Part shown: positions 43,036 to 55,283 of the stretch, piece by piece
Layout of the letters: every line of letters starts with the position of its first letter
Numbering within the stretch: position 1 is the first letter of the stretch
NCBI RefSeq assembly: GCF_017876655.1
Contig: NZ_JAGIOK010000001.1
Coordinates: forward strand, 2,108,001 to 2,172,000
Length of the DNA stretch: 64,000 nucleotides
Source of the DNA: Microbacterium imperiale
GTDB lineage: Bacteria; Actinomycetota; Actinomycetes; Actinomycetales; Microbacteriaceae
Direction of reading: 5' to 3'
The notes under the pieces: generated by a model
What the model was told of the DNA's origin: nothing
Database searches by the model: none
Seen by the model: only the letters and a program-made list of their open reading frames with translations
Position numbers and translations under genes: made by a program

Positions 43036-44037
43036 GTGCCGTCGCTGAACCCCGCCATCGCCGAGGTCCGCCGCGCTGTCCGCGCCGCGCTGACCGGACT
43101 GCCCTCCGGTGGCACGGTCCTCGTCGCCCTGTCGGGCGGGGCGGACTCGCTGGCCTTGGCCGCCGCGACGGCCTTCGAGGCTCCCAAGCTCGGGATGCGC
43201 GCGGCATCGGTCACGGTCGACCACGGCCTGCAAGCCGGCTCGGACGAGGTCGCGCTCGCGGCCGCCCGCGCCGCGGCAGAGCTCGGGCTCGATCCGCTCG
43301 TCGTCCGAGTCGAGGTGGGGTCCGCGGGTGGGCCCGAGGCGGCTGCGCGCGAGGCCCGCTACGGCGCGCTGCGTGACGCGGCGCGGGATGCCGGTGCCGC
43401 GGCCGTGCTGCTCGGTCACACCCTCGACGACCAGGCCGAGTCGGTGCTGCTCGGTCTCGCGCGCGGCGCCGGCGCGACGAGCCTCGGGGGCATGACCCCC
43501 GAGCGCATCGACGACGTCTCGGGCGTGCGCTGGCTGCGGCCCCTGCTCGAGGTGCGCCGGGCGACGACGGCCGCCGCCTGCGCGGCGGCGGGGCTCGAGC
43601 CCTGGCTCGATCCCCACAACACCGACGACCGCTATCGCCGGGTGCGGGTGCGCGAGCGTGTGCTGCCGGTGCTCGAGGCCGAGCTCGGGCCGGGTGTGGC
43701 CGAGGCGCTCGCGCGCACCGCCGAGCAGCTGCGGGAGGATGCGCGGGCGTTCGACGACATGATCGCCGAGACGATCGAGGACATCGTCGAGCCGGCTGAG
43801 GCGGGCATCGCGATCTCTGTCGCCGCGCTCGCCGCGAATCCGCCGGCCCTGCGGCACCGCATCATCCGCCACGTCGTGCGCAGCGAGTTCCACGAGAGCC
43901 TGACGCGCGTGCAGACCCTCGAGGTCGCCCGGCTCGTGACCGACTACACCGGGCAGGGACCGATCGACCTGCCCGGATGCCGCGCCCGCCGCGTCGGTCG
44001 GCTCATCGAGTTCTCGGCGGGCGCGGGCGACGCCTAA
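43036..44037 (+). CDS. tilS: tRNA(Ile)-lysidine synthase
   Basis: 333 residues. PP-loop LVALSGGADSLALA (SGGADS 33-38), TVDHGLQAGSDE, LLGHTLDDQAESVLLGLARGA and DPHNTDDRYRRVRVRERVLP are TilS motifs. It converts C34 of the CAU-anticodon tRNA-Ile to lysidine, so that it reads AUA. Actinobacterial TilS is short, like this one. GTG start with the leaderless box; hpt follows 9 bases later and ftsH after that, the classic tilS-hpt-ftsH order. Confidence 0.95.
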   Translation: MPSLNPAIAEVRRAVRAALTGLPSGGTVLVALSGGADSLALAAATAFEAPKLGMRAASVTVDHGLQAGSDEVALAAARAAAELGLDPLVVRVEVGSAGGPEAAAREARYGALRDAARDAGAAAVLLGHTLDDQAESVLLGLARGAGATSLGGMTPERIDDVSGVRWLRPLLEVRRATTAAACAAAGLEPWLDPHNTDDRYRRVRVRERVLPVLEAELGPGVAEALARTAEQLREDARAFDDMIAETIEDIVEPAEAGIAISVAALAANPPALRHRIIRHVVRSEFHESLTRVQTLEVARLVTDYTGQGPIDLPGCRARRVGRLIEFSAGAGDA

Positions 44038-44040
44038 ACT
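44035..44040 (+). promoter_or_regulatory. -10 box TAAACT of hpt inside the tilS stop
   Basis: TAAACT begins with the tilS TAA stop and ends exactly 6 bases before the hpt ATG: an internal leaderless promoter in the operon. Confidence 0.5.
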
Positions 44041-44046
44041 CGTCGC

Positions 44047-44598
<552 letters not shown>

Positions 44599-44660
44599 CG
44601 CACCGGCGGTGTGCGGTACGCCCAAAACGAACGCACAGATCGCGCATAGTCCGCGCGGGG

Positions 44661-44666
44661 TAGCCT
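44661..44666 (+). promoter_or_regulatory. -10 box TAGCCT of ftsH
   Basis: TAGCCT is 9 bases before the ftsH ATG, with only GGA between them; the transcript would be leaderless or nearly so. Confidence 0.45.
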
Positions 44667-44675
44667 GATCGGACC

Positions 44676-46691
<2,016 letters not shown>

Positions 46692-46700
46692 GGTCGGGGC

Positions 46701-47291
46701 GTGGCCGTCGATCGCGAACGCGTCGCCGCCCTGGTGCGCGACCTGCTCGAGGCGATCGGGGAGGATCCCGATCGCCCGGGGCTCAAGCAGACCCCGCAGC
46801 GGGTGGCCGACGCCTACGGCGAGTTCTTCGCTGGAGTCGGGGCCGATGCCGCCGAGCCGCTCGCGCACACGATCTCCGTCGCGCGCGGACCGGCGCCCGA
46901 CACGTTGCCCTCGGGCGCGGTCATGGTCCGCGGCATCCGGTTCCGCTCGTTCTGCGAGCACCACCTGCTGCCGTTCGCCGGTCACGCGCACATCGCGTAT
47001 CTGCCGGGGGAGCAGGTCGTCGGGCTCGGGGCGCTGCCGCGGGTCGTCGACATCCTGGCGGCGCGTCCCCAGGTGCAGGAGCGCCTGGGCGAGCAGATCG
47101 CCGACACCATCGCCGGCGCGCTCGACGCTCGCGGCGTGCTCGTCGTGCTCGATGCGGCGCACGAATGCGTCACGATGCGCGGGGGTCGGCAGACGGATGC
47201 CACGACCGTGACCGTCGCAGCGCGCGGCGCCTACGCCGAGCCCGCCGAACGCGCCGAGCTGATCGCGCTGATCTCGGGCGGTGCTTCGTGA
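46701..47291 (+). CDS. folE: GTP cyclohydrolase I
   Basis: 196 residues from GTG 46701. RPGLKQTPQRVADAY, FRSFCEHHLLPFAGHAHIAY (zinc Cys and His), PGEQVVGLG and HECVTMRGG (second zinc Cys) are intact, so it is a zinc-dependent FolE1. It converts GTP to dihydroneopterin triphosphate, the first folate step. The stop overlaps folP (GTGA). Confidence 0.97.
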   Translation: MAVDRERVAALVRDLLEAIGEDPDRPGLKQTPQRVADAYGEFFAGVGADAAEPLAHTISVARGPAPDTLPSGAVMVRGIRFRSFCEHHLLPFAGHAHIAYLPGEQVVGLGALPRVVDILAARPQVQERLGEQIADTIAGALDARGVLVVLDAAHECVTMRGGRQTDATTVTVAARGAYAEPAERAELIALISGGAS

Positions 47292-48085
47292 CGGCGATCA
47301 TGGGGATCCTCAACGTCACGCCCGACTCGTTCAGCGACGGCGGACGCTACGTCGACGTGGATGTCGCCGTCGGGCACGGCATCGAGCTGCGCGCGGCGGG
47401 CGCCGACATCATCGACGTCGGCGGCGAGTCGACCCGGCCGGGTGCCGAGCGCGTCGAGGCCGAGGTCGAGCGCACGCGCGTCCTGCCCGTGATCGAGGCC
47501 CTGGCCGCGCGCGGCTTCGTGGTGAGTGTCGACACGATGAACGCCGCGACCGCCGCGGCCGCCGTCGCCGCGGGCGCGCGCATCGTCAACGACGTCTCGG
47601 GCGGCCTGGCCGACGACGACATGTTCGCGGCGGTCGCGCCGACCGACGCCGACATCGTCATCGGGCACTGGCGCGGACACTCCGCCGACATGTACGCCAC
47701 CGCGCGGTACGACGACGTCGTCGCCGAGGTCGTCGCAGAGCTGCAGGATCGCATCGCCGCCGCGGCGACCGCTGGCATCGCCCCCTCGCGCATCGTGCTC
47801 GATCCCGGCATCGGGTTCGGCAAGCGCGGCGAGCAGAACTGGACCGTGCTGCGTCACCTCGACCGGGTCGTCGGGCTGGGCAAGCGCGTGCTCGTCGGCA
47901 CCAGCCGCAAGGGCTTCCTCGCCGATGCGCTCGAGGGCGACCCGGAACGGGCCCGACGGGATGCCGCGACGGCGGTCACCAGCGTGCTGGCGGCCGAGGC
48001 CGGGGCGTGGGGCGTGCGCGTGCACGACGTCGCCGCGACGCGTGACGCGCTCGCCGTGCGACGGGCGTGGCGGGAGGGCGTATGA
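47288..48085 (+). CDS. folP: Dihydropteroate synthase
   Basis: 265 residues from GTG 47288 overlapping folE. MGILNVTPDSFSDGG, VGGESTRPGA, NDVSGG, LDPGIGFGKR and LVGTSRKGFL are the pterin/pABA-binding blocks of DHPS, the sulfonamide target. The usual GHWRG variant replaces the common MH.R block. Coupled to folB by ATGA. Confidence 0.97.
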   Translation: MTAIMGILNVTPDSFSDGGRYVDVDVAVGHGIELRAAGADIIDVGGESTRPGAERVEAEVERTRVLPVIEALAARGFVVSVDTMNAATAAAAVAAGARIVNDVSGGLADDDMFAAVAPTDADIVIGHWRGHSADMYATARYDDVVAEVVAELQDRIAAAATAGIAPSRIVLDPGIGFGKRGEQNWTVLRHLDRVVGLGKRVLVGTSRKGFLADALEGDPERARRDAATAVTSVLAAEAGAWGVRVHDVAATRDALAVRRAWREGV

Positions 48086-48450
48086 GCGATCGGATCACGG
48101 TCACCGGCATCCGGTCGATCGGCTATCACGGGGTCTACGAGCACGAGCGGCGCGAAGGGCAGGAGTTCGTCGCGGACGTCGAGCTCGAGCTGTCGCTGGC
48201 CGACGCGGCCGCGAGCGACGACGTCGCCGACACCGTCCACTACGGCGAGCTGTCCGAGCGCGTCGCGGCGATCCTGGCGGGGGAGCCGGCCGACCTGCTC
48301 GAGACCGTCGCCGACCGCATCGTGCGGGCCGCCCTGGCGTTCGAGCGCGTCGATGCCGTCACCGTCACGGTGCACAAGCCCCAGGCGCCGATCCCGGTGC
48401 CGTTCGGCGATGTCAGCGTCACCCTCACCCGTCGACGGGAGCACCGATGA
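48082..48450 (+). CDS. folB: Dihydroneopterin aldolase
   Basis: 122 residues, the normal length. IRSIGYHGVYEHERREGQEF has the conserved GxHGVxxxE signature, with the later KPQAPIPVPFGDVSVT block. It cleaves dihydroneopterin to hydroxymethyl-dihydropterin. Overlaps folP and folK by ATGA at both ends. Confidence 0.96.
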   Translation: MSDRITVTGIRSIGYHGVYEHERREGQEFVADVELELSLADAAASDDVADTVHYGELSERVAAILAGEPADLLETVADRIVRAALAFERVDAVTVTVHKPQAPIPVPFGDVSVTLTRRREHR

Positions 48451-49004
48451 ACCGCCGCCTCGCCCAGGACTCCCCGGCCGCGCGCCCGGCCGCCCCGGCC
48501 GCCGATCGTCGCGCCGTCGTGGCGCTCGGCGCCAACCTCGGAGACCGCGCCGAGACGATCGCTGCGGCGATCGACGAGCTCGACCGGCTGCCGCTGACCC
48601 GGCTCGTGCGCGCGGCCGAGCCGATCGAGACCGTCGCGCTGACCCTGGACGGACCGGATGCCGCCGCCCCGGCGTACCTGAACACGGTGGCGATCGTCGA
48701 GACGCGCCTCGCACCCAGCGTGCTGCTGACGTACCTGCACGCGATCGAGCAGCGGCACGGCCGCGCACCGCGATCGCCCGAGCAGCCGCGATGGCAGGAC
48801 CGCCCGCTCGACCTCGACCTCATCGTTCACGGCGACGTCGTGAGCGATGCGCCGGAGCTCACCCTGCCCCATCCGCGTGCGGCGGAGCGCGACTTCGTCC
48901 TCGGGCCGTGGCTCGCCGTCGACCCCGACGCCGAGCTGCCCGGCCGGGGCCGTGTCGACGCCCTGCTGGCCGCGCTGCGGACCGACGCGGAGGCGGCACC
49001 GTGA
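48447..49004 (+). CDS. folK: HPPK (6-hydroxymethyl-dihydropterin pyrophosphokinase)
   Basis: 185 residues. VVALGANLGDRAETI, YLNTVAIVETRL, RHGRAPRSPEQPRWQDRPLD and LDLDLIVHGD (metal Asp pair) followed by LPHPRAAERDFVLGPW are HPPK blocks. It transfers pyrophosphate from ATP to the pterin. Coupled to the DUF3180 gene by GTGA. Confidence 0.96.
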   Translation: MNRRLAQDSPAARPAAPAADRRAVVALGANLGDRAETIAAAIDELDRLPLTRLVRAAEPIETVALTLDGPDAAAPAYLNTVAIVETRLAPSVLLTYLHAIEQRHGRAPRSPEQPRWQDRPLDLDLIVHGDVVSDAPELTLPHPRAAERDFVLGPWLAVDPDAELPGRGRVDALLAALRTDAEAAP

Positions 49005-49489
49005 GACGCACCTCACCGCTGACGCTCGTCGCCGCCGCCGTTCTCGGGGTCGCGGCCGGCTTCATCATCGATCAGCTGCTGACGGGATCGGGGCGGCCCA
49101 CCTTCACGCCGTCGGTGATGCTCCCGGTTCTGTTCGTGCTGCTCGGCGTCGCGAACATCGTGCTGGCCCTCCCGATCCGGCGGGCCACCCGCGGCCTCGC
49201 GCCCCGCGTCGACCCGTTCCGCGCCGTGCGCGTGGCGATGCTCGCGAAGGCCTCGAGCATCGTCGGCGCTCTCGTCGGCGGCATCGGGGTAGGCCTGCTG
49301 CTGTTCCTCCTCACACGCCCGGTCCCTCCGTCAGTAGGCTCGTCGGGAGCGGTCACCGCCACGATCGTCGGGGCCGTCGTGCTCGTCGTTGCGAGCATGA
49401 TCGCGGAGCAGCTCTGCACGATTCGGAAGGACGACGATGACGAACAGCCCGGACCACCCGAGCCCGACGCCACTCCCTCCCACCACTGA
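49001..49489 (+). CDS. DUF3180 membrane protein
   Basis: 162 residues from GTG 49001. Four hydrophobic segments (about 7-27, 40-58, 80-103 and 118-138) and an acidic tail (RKDDDDEQPGPPE). The DUF3180 family follows folK in most Actinobacteria; no function is known. The tail overlaps the next gene by 53 bases, an unusually long overlap. Confidence 0.88.
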   Translation: MRRTSPLTLVAAAVLGVAAGFIIDQLLTGSGRPTFTPSVMLPVLFVLLGVANIVLALPIRRATRGLAPRVDPFRAVRVAMLAKASSIVGALVGGIGVGLLLFLLTRPVPPSVGSSGAVTATIVGAVVLVVASMIAEQLCTIRKDDDDEQPGPPEPDATPSHH

Positions 49490-50045
49490 GGCCGCCGCCT
49501 CGGCGCCGATCGAGCAGACTCTCGATGCGGGTACCTACGACCGCATCCGCGAGCCACGCAGCGAGAACCGCCTCGCCCTCGAGCGCGGCGTGTGGCACCA
49601 GATCTCGCGCAAGTACCTGATCGTGCAGCTGATCGGCAGCGGCTTCTGGCTCGCGGTGGTCGTCGTGGGCGTCCTCGTCGCCGTGCTGCTGTGGGAGCAG
49701 TCATGGGCGCTGATCCCCGGCGGCATCCTCGTCGTGCTCATCGTCGCCGGCATGGCGATCCTGCCGCGTCAGGTGCGCTCGATCGGCTACCAGCTGCGCG
49801 AGGACGACCTGGTCTTCCGCCGCGGCATCCTGTGGCAGCGCATGGTGGCGGTGCCGTACGGACGGATGCAGCTGGTGGACATCACCCACGGACCCATGGA
49901 CCGCGGTTTCGGCATCGCGCAGCTGAAGTTCGTCACCGCGGCCGCTGCGACGGGTGTCGTGATCCCCGGGCTCACGCAGCAGGCGGCCGACGCGCTGCGC
50001 GATCACCTCATGTCGGTCGCCGAGTCGCGCCGGACCGGGCTGTGA
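49437..50045 (+). CDS. Membrane PH-domain protein (bPH_2, YdbS-like)
   Basis: 202 residues. A polar N-terminus, two membrane segments (about 62-82 and 88-107), then a bacterial PH domain with VRSIGYQLREDDLVFRRGIL and VPYGRMQLVDITHGPMDR. It resembles YdbS of Bacillus. Coupled by GTGA to the larger PH protein, probably its partner. Confidence 0.9.
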   Translation: MTNSPDHPSPTPLPPTTEAAASAPIEQTLDAGTYDRIREPRSENRLALERGVWHQISRKYLIVQLIGSGFWLAVVVVGVLVAVLLWEQSWALIPGGILVVLIVAGMAILPRQVRSIGYQLREDDLVFRRGILWQRMVAVPYGRMQLVDITHGPMDRGFGIAQLKFVTAAAATGVVIPGLTQQAADALRDHLMSVAESRRTGL

Positions 50046-52063
50046 GCGCTCCGCACGCTTCCGCCTCCGGCGACGCCGTGCCGGGACCGGATGCCGCGGC
50101 GCCGGCGCCCGCCGGAGTGTCGGCCCCGCCCGCGGAGCTCGTGCGCTCGCCGCTCAGCGACGGCGAGTGGCACCGTCTGCACCCCCTCACGCCGCTGCTG
50201 CGCGGCGGGCTCGCGCTGCTGGTGGTGCTGGGCATCGTGGTCGCGAACATGCGCGACCGCCTCATCGGCATTTTCGTGCCGGCGCTCGGTCCGGACGGCG
50301 CGACCGAGGAGTGGGAGGAGTACGAGGCCGCGGGCGACCCGATCGGCTGGGTTCTCGCCAACAACCTCATCCTGATCGCGCTGCTCGTGACCGTGGGGGC
50401 GCTCGCCCTCATCGTCGGCGGCTTCTACCTGTCGTGGCGCTTCCACACCTTCCGCATCACCGAGGACGACGTCGAGGTGCGCAGCGGCATCCTCTCGCGC
50501 ACGCAGCGCCGCGCACCGCTCGACCGCGTGCAGGGCGTGAACCTCACGCGCCCGGCCGTCGCCCGTCTGCTGGGAGCCGCGAAGCTCGAGATCGTCGGCG
50601 CGGGAGCGGACGCGAACGTCAAGCTCGAGTACCTCTCGACGAGCAACGCCGAGACGATCCGCGCCGACATCCTGCGCCTGGCGTCGGGGCAGCGCCTGGC
50701 CGAGGCCCGCGCCGCAGCGGCGGCGGCGGGCGCGACGCGATCCGGAGTGACCGACACCGTCGCGCGCGGCTTCACCGGCCTGATCGAGGGCGATGACTCC
50801 GACGCCGCCGAGCCGGCGTCGGTCGTGCGCATCCCGCCCGGTCGCCTCATCGGGTCGCAGCTGGCCAGCTGGGGCACGGTCGTCATCCTCGCCGGTGCCA
50901 CGGCGCTGACGATCGCGGTCGCGCAGAGCGTGTTCTGGGTGATCTTCGCCTACCTGCCGGCGCTGCTGGGCCTCGGTGCGTACTGGGTGCGCACGATCGT
51001 CCGCTCGCTGCGCTACTCGATCGCCCCCACCCGCGACGGCGTGCGCGTGACGTTCGGACTGCTCACGACGGTCTCGGAGATCCTGCCCCCCGGCCGCATC
51101 CACGCCGTCGAGGTCACGCAGCCCATCTTCTGGCGCGCGTTCGGCTGGTGGGCGGTGCGGATCAACCGGATGACCGGACGCAGCGCCACCGACACCACGA
51201 CCGACCAGTTCACGACGGTGCTGCCCGTGGGCACGCTCGCCGATGTCGACCGGGTGCTCGGGCTCATCCTGCCCACGGTCGACGATGCCGATCGCGCGGC
51301 GATCATCCGTGGCGGGGTAGTCGGCGATCGCTCTCGCGATGGCGGGGTAGTCGGCGATCGCTCTCGCGATGGCGGGGTAGTCGGCGATCGCTCTCGCGAT
51401 GGCGGGGTAGTCGGCGATCGCTCTCGCGATGGCGGCATACTCGGCGATCGCTCTCGCGATGGCGATGCCGCCGCCGAAGGGGTGGACGGCTATGTCACGA
51501 CGCCGCGACGTGCCCGCATCCTGCGTCCGCTGTCGTGGCGCCGCAACGGCCTCGCCGTCGGCGCCGACCTGCTGCTCCTGCGGCGCGGGCTCATCTCGCG
51601 CCGGCTCGCGGTGGTGCCCCTGGCTCGCCTGCAGTCGATCGGGCTGCAGCAGGGACCGGTCGACCGTGCGCTGCGCGTTGCGACGCTGCGGGCGCACACC
51701 GTCGCCGGTCCCGTCGTGGCCTCGGTCACGGGCATCGACCGCGACGACGCGATCGCCGCGTTCGAGCGGGTCGCCGACGTCGCCGTCTCGTCGGCCGCGA
51801 CCGATCGCACGCACCGCTGGGCCGCATCCGACGGGGTTACCGTGACCGACGCCGCGACCGTCGTCCCGCCGCCTTACGTTCCGCCCGCCGGAACCGTCCC
51901 GCCCCCGCCCTACGCCCCGCCGGGCGCGACGGTCACGCCGCCCCCGCCCTACGTCCCGCCCGCTCCGGTGATGCCACCCCCGCCCTACGTCCCGCCGGGC
52001 GCGACGGTGACGCCGCCCCCGCCGTATGTCCCGCCCGTCGCGTCCCCCGAGGAGGAACGATGA
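50042..52063 (+). CDS. Multi-PH-domain membrane protein (YdbT-like) with 10-residue tandem repeat
   Basis: 673 residues from GTG 50042. Two pairs of membrane segments (about 55-75 with 100-125, and 280-325) alternate with PH domains: RITEDDVEVRSGILSRTQRR, then RYSIAPTRDGVRVTFGLL, then GADLLLLRRGLISRRLAV. Between domains 2 and 3 lie five 10-residue units GVVGDRSRDG (51311-51460). The C-terminus is Pro-rich with PPPPYVPPGATVT-type repeats. PH pairs of this type (YdbS/YdbT) are linked to resistance to antimicrobial peptides and to membrane stress in Bacillus; the role here is inference. Confidence 0.88.
   Translation: MSAPHASASGDAVPGPDAAAPAPAGVSAPPAELVRSPLSDGEWHRLHPLTPLLRGGLALLVVLGIVVANMRDRLIGIFVPALGPDGATEEWEEYEAAGDPIGWVLANNLILIALLVTVGALALIVGGFYLSWRFHTFRITEDDVEVRSGILSRTQRRAPLDRVQGVNLTRPAVARLLGAAKLEIVGAGADANVKLEYLSTSNAETIRADILRLASGQRLAEARAAAAAAGATRSGVTDTVARGFTGLIEGDDSDAAEPASVVRIPPGRLIGSQLASWGTVVILAGATALTIAVAQSVFWVIFAYLPALLGLGAYWVRTIVRSLRYSIAPTRDGVRVTFGLLTTVSEILPPGRIHAVEVTQPIFWRAFGWWAVRINRMTGRSATDTTTDQFTTVLPVGTLADVDRVLGLILPTVDDADRAAIIRGGVVGDRSRDGGVVGDRSRDGGVVGDRSRDGGVVGDRSRDGGILGDRSRDGDAAAEGVDGYVTTPRRARILRPLSWRRNGLAVGADLLLLRRGLISRRLAVVPLARLQSIGLQQGPVDRALRVATLRAHTVAGPVVASVTGIDRDDAIAAFERVADVAVSSAATDRTHRWAASDGVTVTDAATVVPPPYVPPAGTVPPPPYAPPGATVTPPPPYVPPAPVMPPPPYVPPGATVTPPPPYVPPVASPEEER
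51311..51460 (+). repeat. Five in-frame tandem copies of a 30-bp repeat
   Basis: Units at 51311, 51341, 51371 and 51401 are identical; the fifth at 51431 differs at three bases (GGGTAG to GCATAC). Each unit contains the palindromes GCGATCGC and TCGCGA. Lying inside the PH-protein gene, each encodes GVVGDRSRDG (ILGDRSRDG in the last). Confidence 0.97.
51851..52040 (+). repeat. Proline-rich tandem repeats at the end of the PH protein
   Basis: Imperfect units encoding PPPPYVPP separated by AGTV, GATVT or APVM. One longer segment, GATVTPPPPYVPP, occurs twice with near-identical DNA. Confidence 0.85.
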
Positions 52064-52764
52064 CCGCCAGCTCTCGGCTGGGTGTCGGCATCGTCGGCGC
52101 CGGTCGGGTCGGGCCCGTCATCGGCGCCGCGCTCGCCGGGGTCGGCCACGCGATCACCGGCATCACCGCCGGCTCCGACCGCGAGCGCGTCGACGCGGTG
52201 CTGCCCGGGGTGCCCGTGCTCGACACCGACGAGGTCGTCCGCCGCAGTGAGCTCGTCGTGCTCGCCGTCCCGCACGACGACCTCGAGCCGCTCGTGGCCG
52301 GGCTCGCCGAACTCGGCGCGTGGCAGGTCGGTCAGCTCGTCCTCCACACCGACCCGGCGCACGGGCTCTCGGTGCTCGCCCCCGCCGCCGCTCGGGGAGC
52401 CATCCCGCTCGCGGTGCACCCGGCCATCACCTTCACCGGCTCGACGCTCGACCTCCGCGCGCTCACGGGCGCCTACGCCGCCGTCACGGCGCCCGCCGCC
52501 GTGCTGCCGATCGCGCAGGCGCTCGCCGTCGAGCTCGGGTGCGAACCGGTGGTCGTCGCCGACGCCGATCGCCCCGCGTACGGCGAAGCGATCGCCACCG
52601 CGACGCAGTTCGCCGCCTCGATCGTGCAGCAGTCGGCCGCCCTGCTCGACCAGGCCGGCGTGCCGGCGCCCGGGCGCTTCCTCTCGACGCTCGTGCACTC
52701 CACGGTCGAGCGGGCTCTCACGGCGGCGGGCCGCGGCGCCTCCGTCGACGAGGAGCTGCTGTGA
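52060..52764 (+). CDS. DUF2520 / Rossmann-like dehydrogenase family protein
   Basis: 234 residues; ATG overlaps the PH stop. The N-terminal Rossmann fold has VGIVGAGRVGPVIGAALAGVGH. LVVLAVPHDDL and PLAVHPAITFTG follow, then a helical C-terminal DUF2520 domain (YGEAIATATQFAASIVQQSA). Homologues usually lie beside panC and are annotated as ketopantoate-reductase-like, without proof. Here panC is absent and a SUMF1-like gene follows. Confidence 0.88.
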   Translation: MTASSRLGVGIVGAGRVGPVIGAALAGVGHAITGITAGSDRERVDAVLPGVPVLDTDEVVRRSELVVLAVPHDDLEPLVAGLAELGAWQVGQLVLHTDPAHGLSVLAPAAARGAIPLAVHPAITFTGSTLDLRALTGAYAAVTAPAAVLPIAQALAVELGCEPVVVADADRPAYGEAIATATQFAASIVQQSAALLDQAGVPAPGRFLSTLVHSTVERALTAAGRGASVDEELL

Positions 52765-52810
52765 ACAGCTCGCGCCGGCAGTGGCATCCGCTCGGGAACG
52801 GTCCGCGCCG

Positions 52811-53449
52811 GTGAGCGACGTCGAGCTCGCCCGCATCCCGGCGGGTGAACTGCCCGTCGCGGGCGCGGGCCGGGGGCCGTGGGTCGAGTCCTTCGAGATC
52901 GGCGTGTACCCCGTCACGGAGGAGCAGCTCGGCGAGGTTCTCGGGGTGACCGCCGCGCACCCGCGGCGTCCGGCGGTGCAGCTGTCGTGGCTGCGAGCCG
53001 TGCGGTTCTGCAACGCACTGTCGGAGTGGGAGGGCCTCGATCCCGCCTACGCGGTCGACGGCGACGACGTGCGCTGGTACGAGGACTCGGACGGGTACCG
53101 GCTGCCGACCGAGCGCGAGTGGGAGTACGCCTGCCGCGCGGGCTCTCGGGCCGCGCAGTATGGACCGCTGGCCGAGATCGCCTGGACCGCCGCCGACAAT
53201 CTCTCGTCGCCGCAGAACGTGGGCGGGCGGCATCCGAACCTCTTCGGCCTGTTCGACATGCTCGGCAACGTCTCCCAGTGGTGCTGGGACCTCTTCGCCC
53301 CCGACACGGGGTCTCGCGACCGCGTGTTCCGCGGTGGCGGATTCGCCGATGCAGCGACGACCGTTCGGGCCGGAACGCGCCGCGGGGCTCGCCCCGACAG
53401 CACACAGGACGACATCGGCCTGCGGGTCGCCCGCGGACCTGTCGCGTAG
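52811..53449 (+). CDS. SUMF1-fold protein lacking the FGE cysteines
   Basis: 212 residues from GTG 52811. IGVYPVTEEQLGEVLG, YRLPTEREWEYACRAGS, LFDMLGNVSQWCWD and a final FRGGGFADAATTVRAGTRRG, then DDIGLRVAR, define the FGE-sulfatase (SUMF1) fold. In true formylglycine-generating enzymes the block after RGGS carries two active-site Cys; none is present here, and the protein is short. It is therefore probably not a sulfatase activator. It lies 46 bases after DUF2520, where panC is often found in relatives. Confidence 0.82.
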   Translation: MSDVELARIPAGELPVAGAGRGPWVESFEIGVYPVTEEQLGEVLGVTAAHPRRPAVQLSWLRAVRFCNALSEWEGLDPAYAVDGDDVRWYEDSDGYRLPTEREWEYACRAGSRAAQYGPLAEIAWTAADNLSSPQNVGGRHPNLFGLFDMLGNVSQWCWDLFAPDTGSRDRVFRGGGFADAATTVRAGTRRGARPDSTQDDIGLRVARGPVA

Positions 53450-53592
53450 CCGGCCGTATCGTCGCCGCCGACGGCGCGTCGGGTGCGCATTCGTCGGACC
53501 GGCGGTGCTGGAGTAGTCCCGCCCCGCTCTTGAGGCCACGGCAGCACCAGCGGTCCGACGGGTGCATCGCGAATCACACGCGGCGCGCTCGG

Positions 53593-53598
53593 TAGACT
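53593..53598 (+). promoter_or_regulatory. -10 box TAGACT of lysS
   Basis: TAGACT lies 30 bases before the lysS ATG; the short leader contains CGAGGAG as ribosome-binding site. Confidence 0.55.
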
Positions 53599-53628
53599 TG
53601 CCGTCGAATCCCGAGGAGTTCTTCTGCC

Positions 53629-55158
<1,530 letters not shown>

Positions 55159-55283
55159 CCGGGCGGGGGGCGGTAGTCCACAGCCCCACCGACCCTCCTC
55201 CCCGAGAGCGGCACCGCTCGCGGTCTGCACAATCGGGCCGGAGTCCGACCGGCCGGATGCCGCCGCCGACCAGTGTGGTCGCC

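Noticed and set aside
50003..51814. Long minus-strand frame across the PH-domain gene, including an AIARAIADYP repeat
   Set aside because: The repeat is the 30-bp unit read in the wrong direction; no start context or similarity. The plus-strand PH protein explains the region.
52811..53449. Formylglycine-generating enzyme (sulfatase activator)
   Set aside because: The pair of active-site cysteines is missing and no sulfatase gene is nearby.
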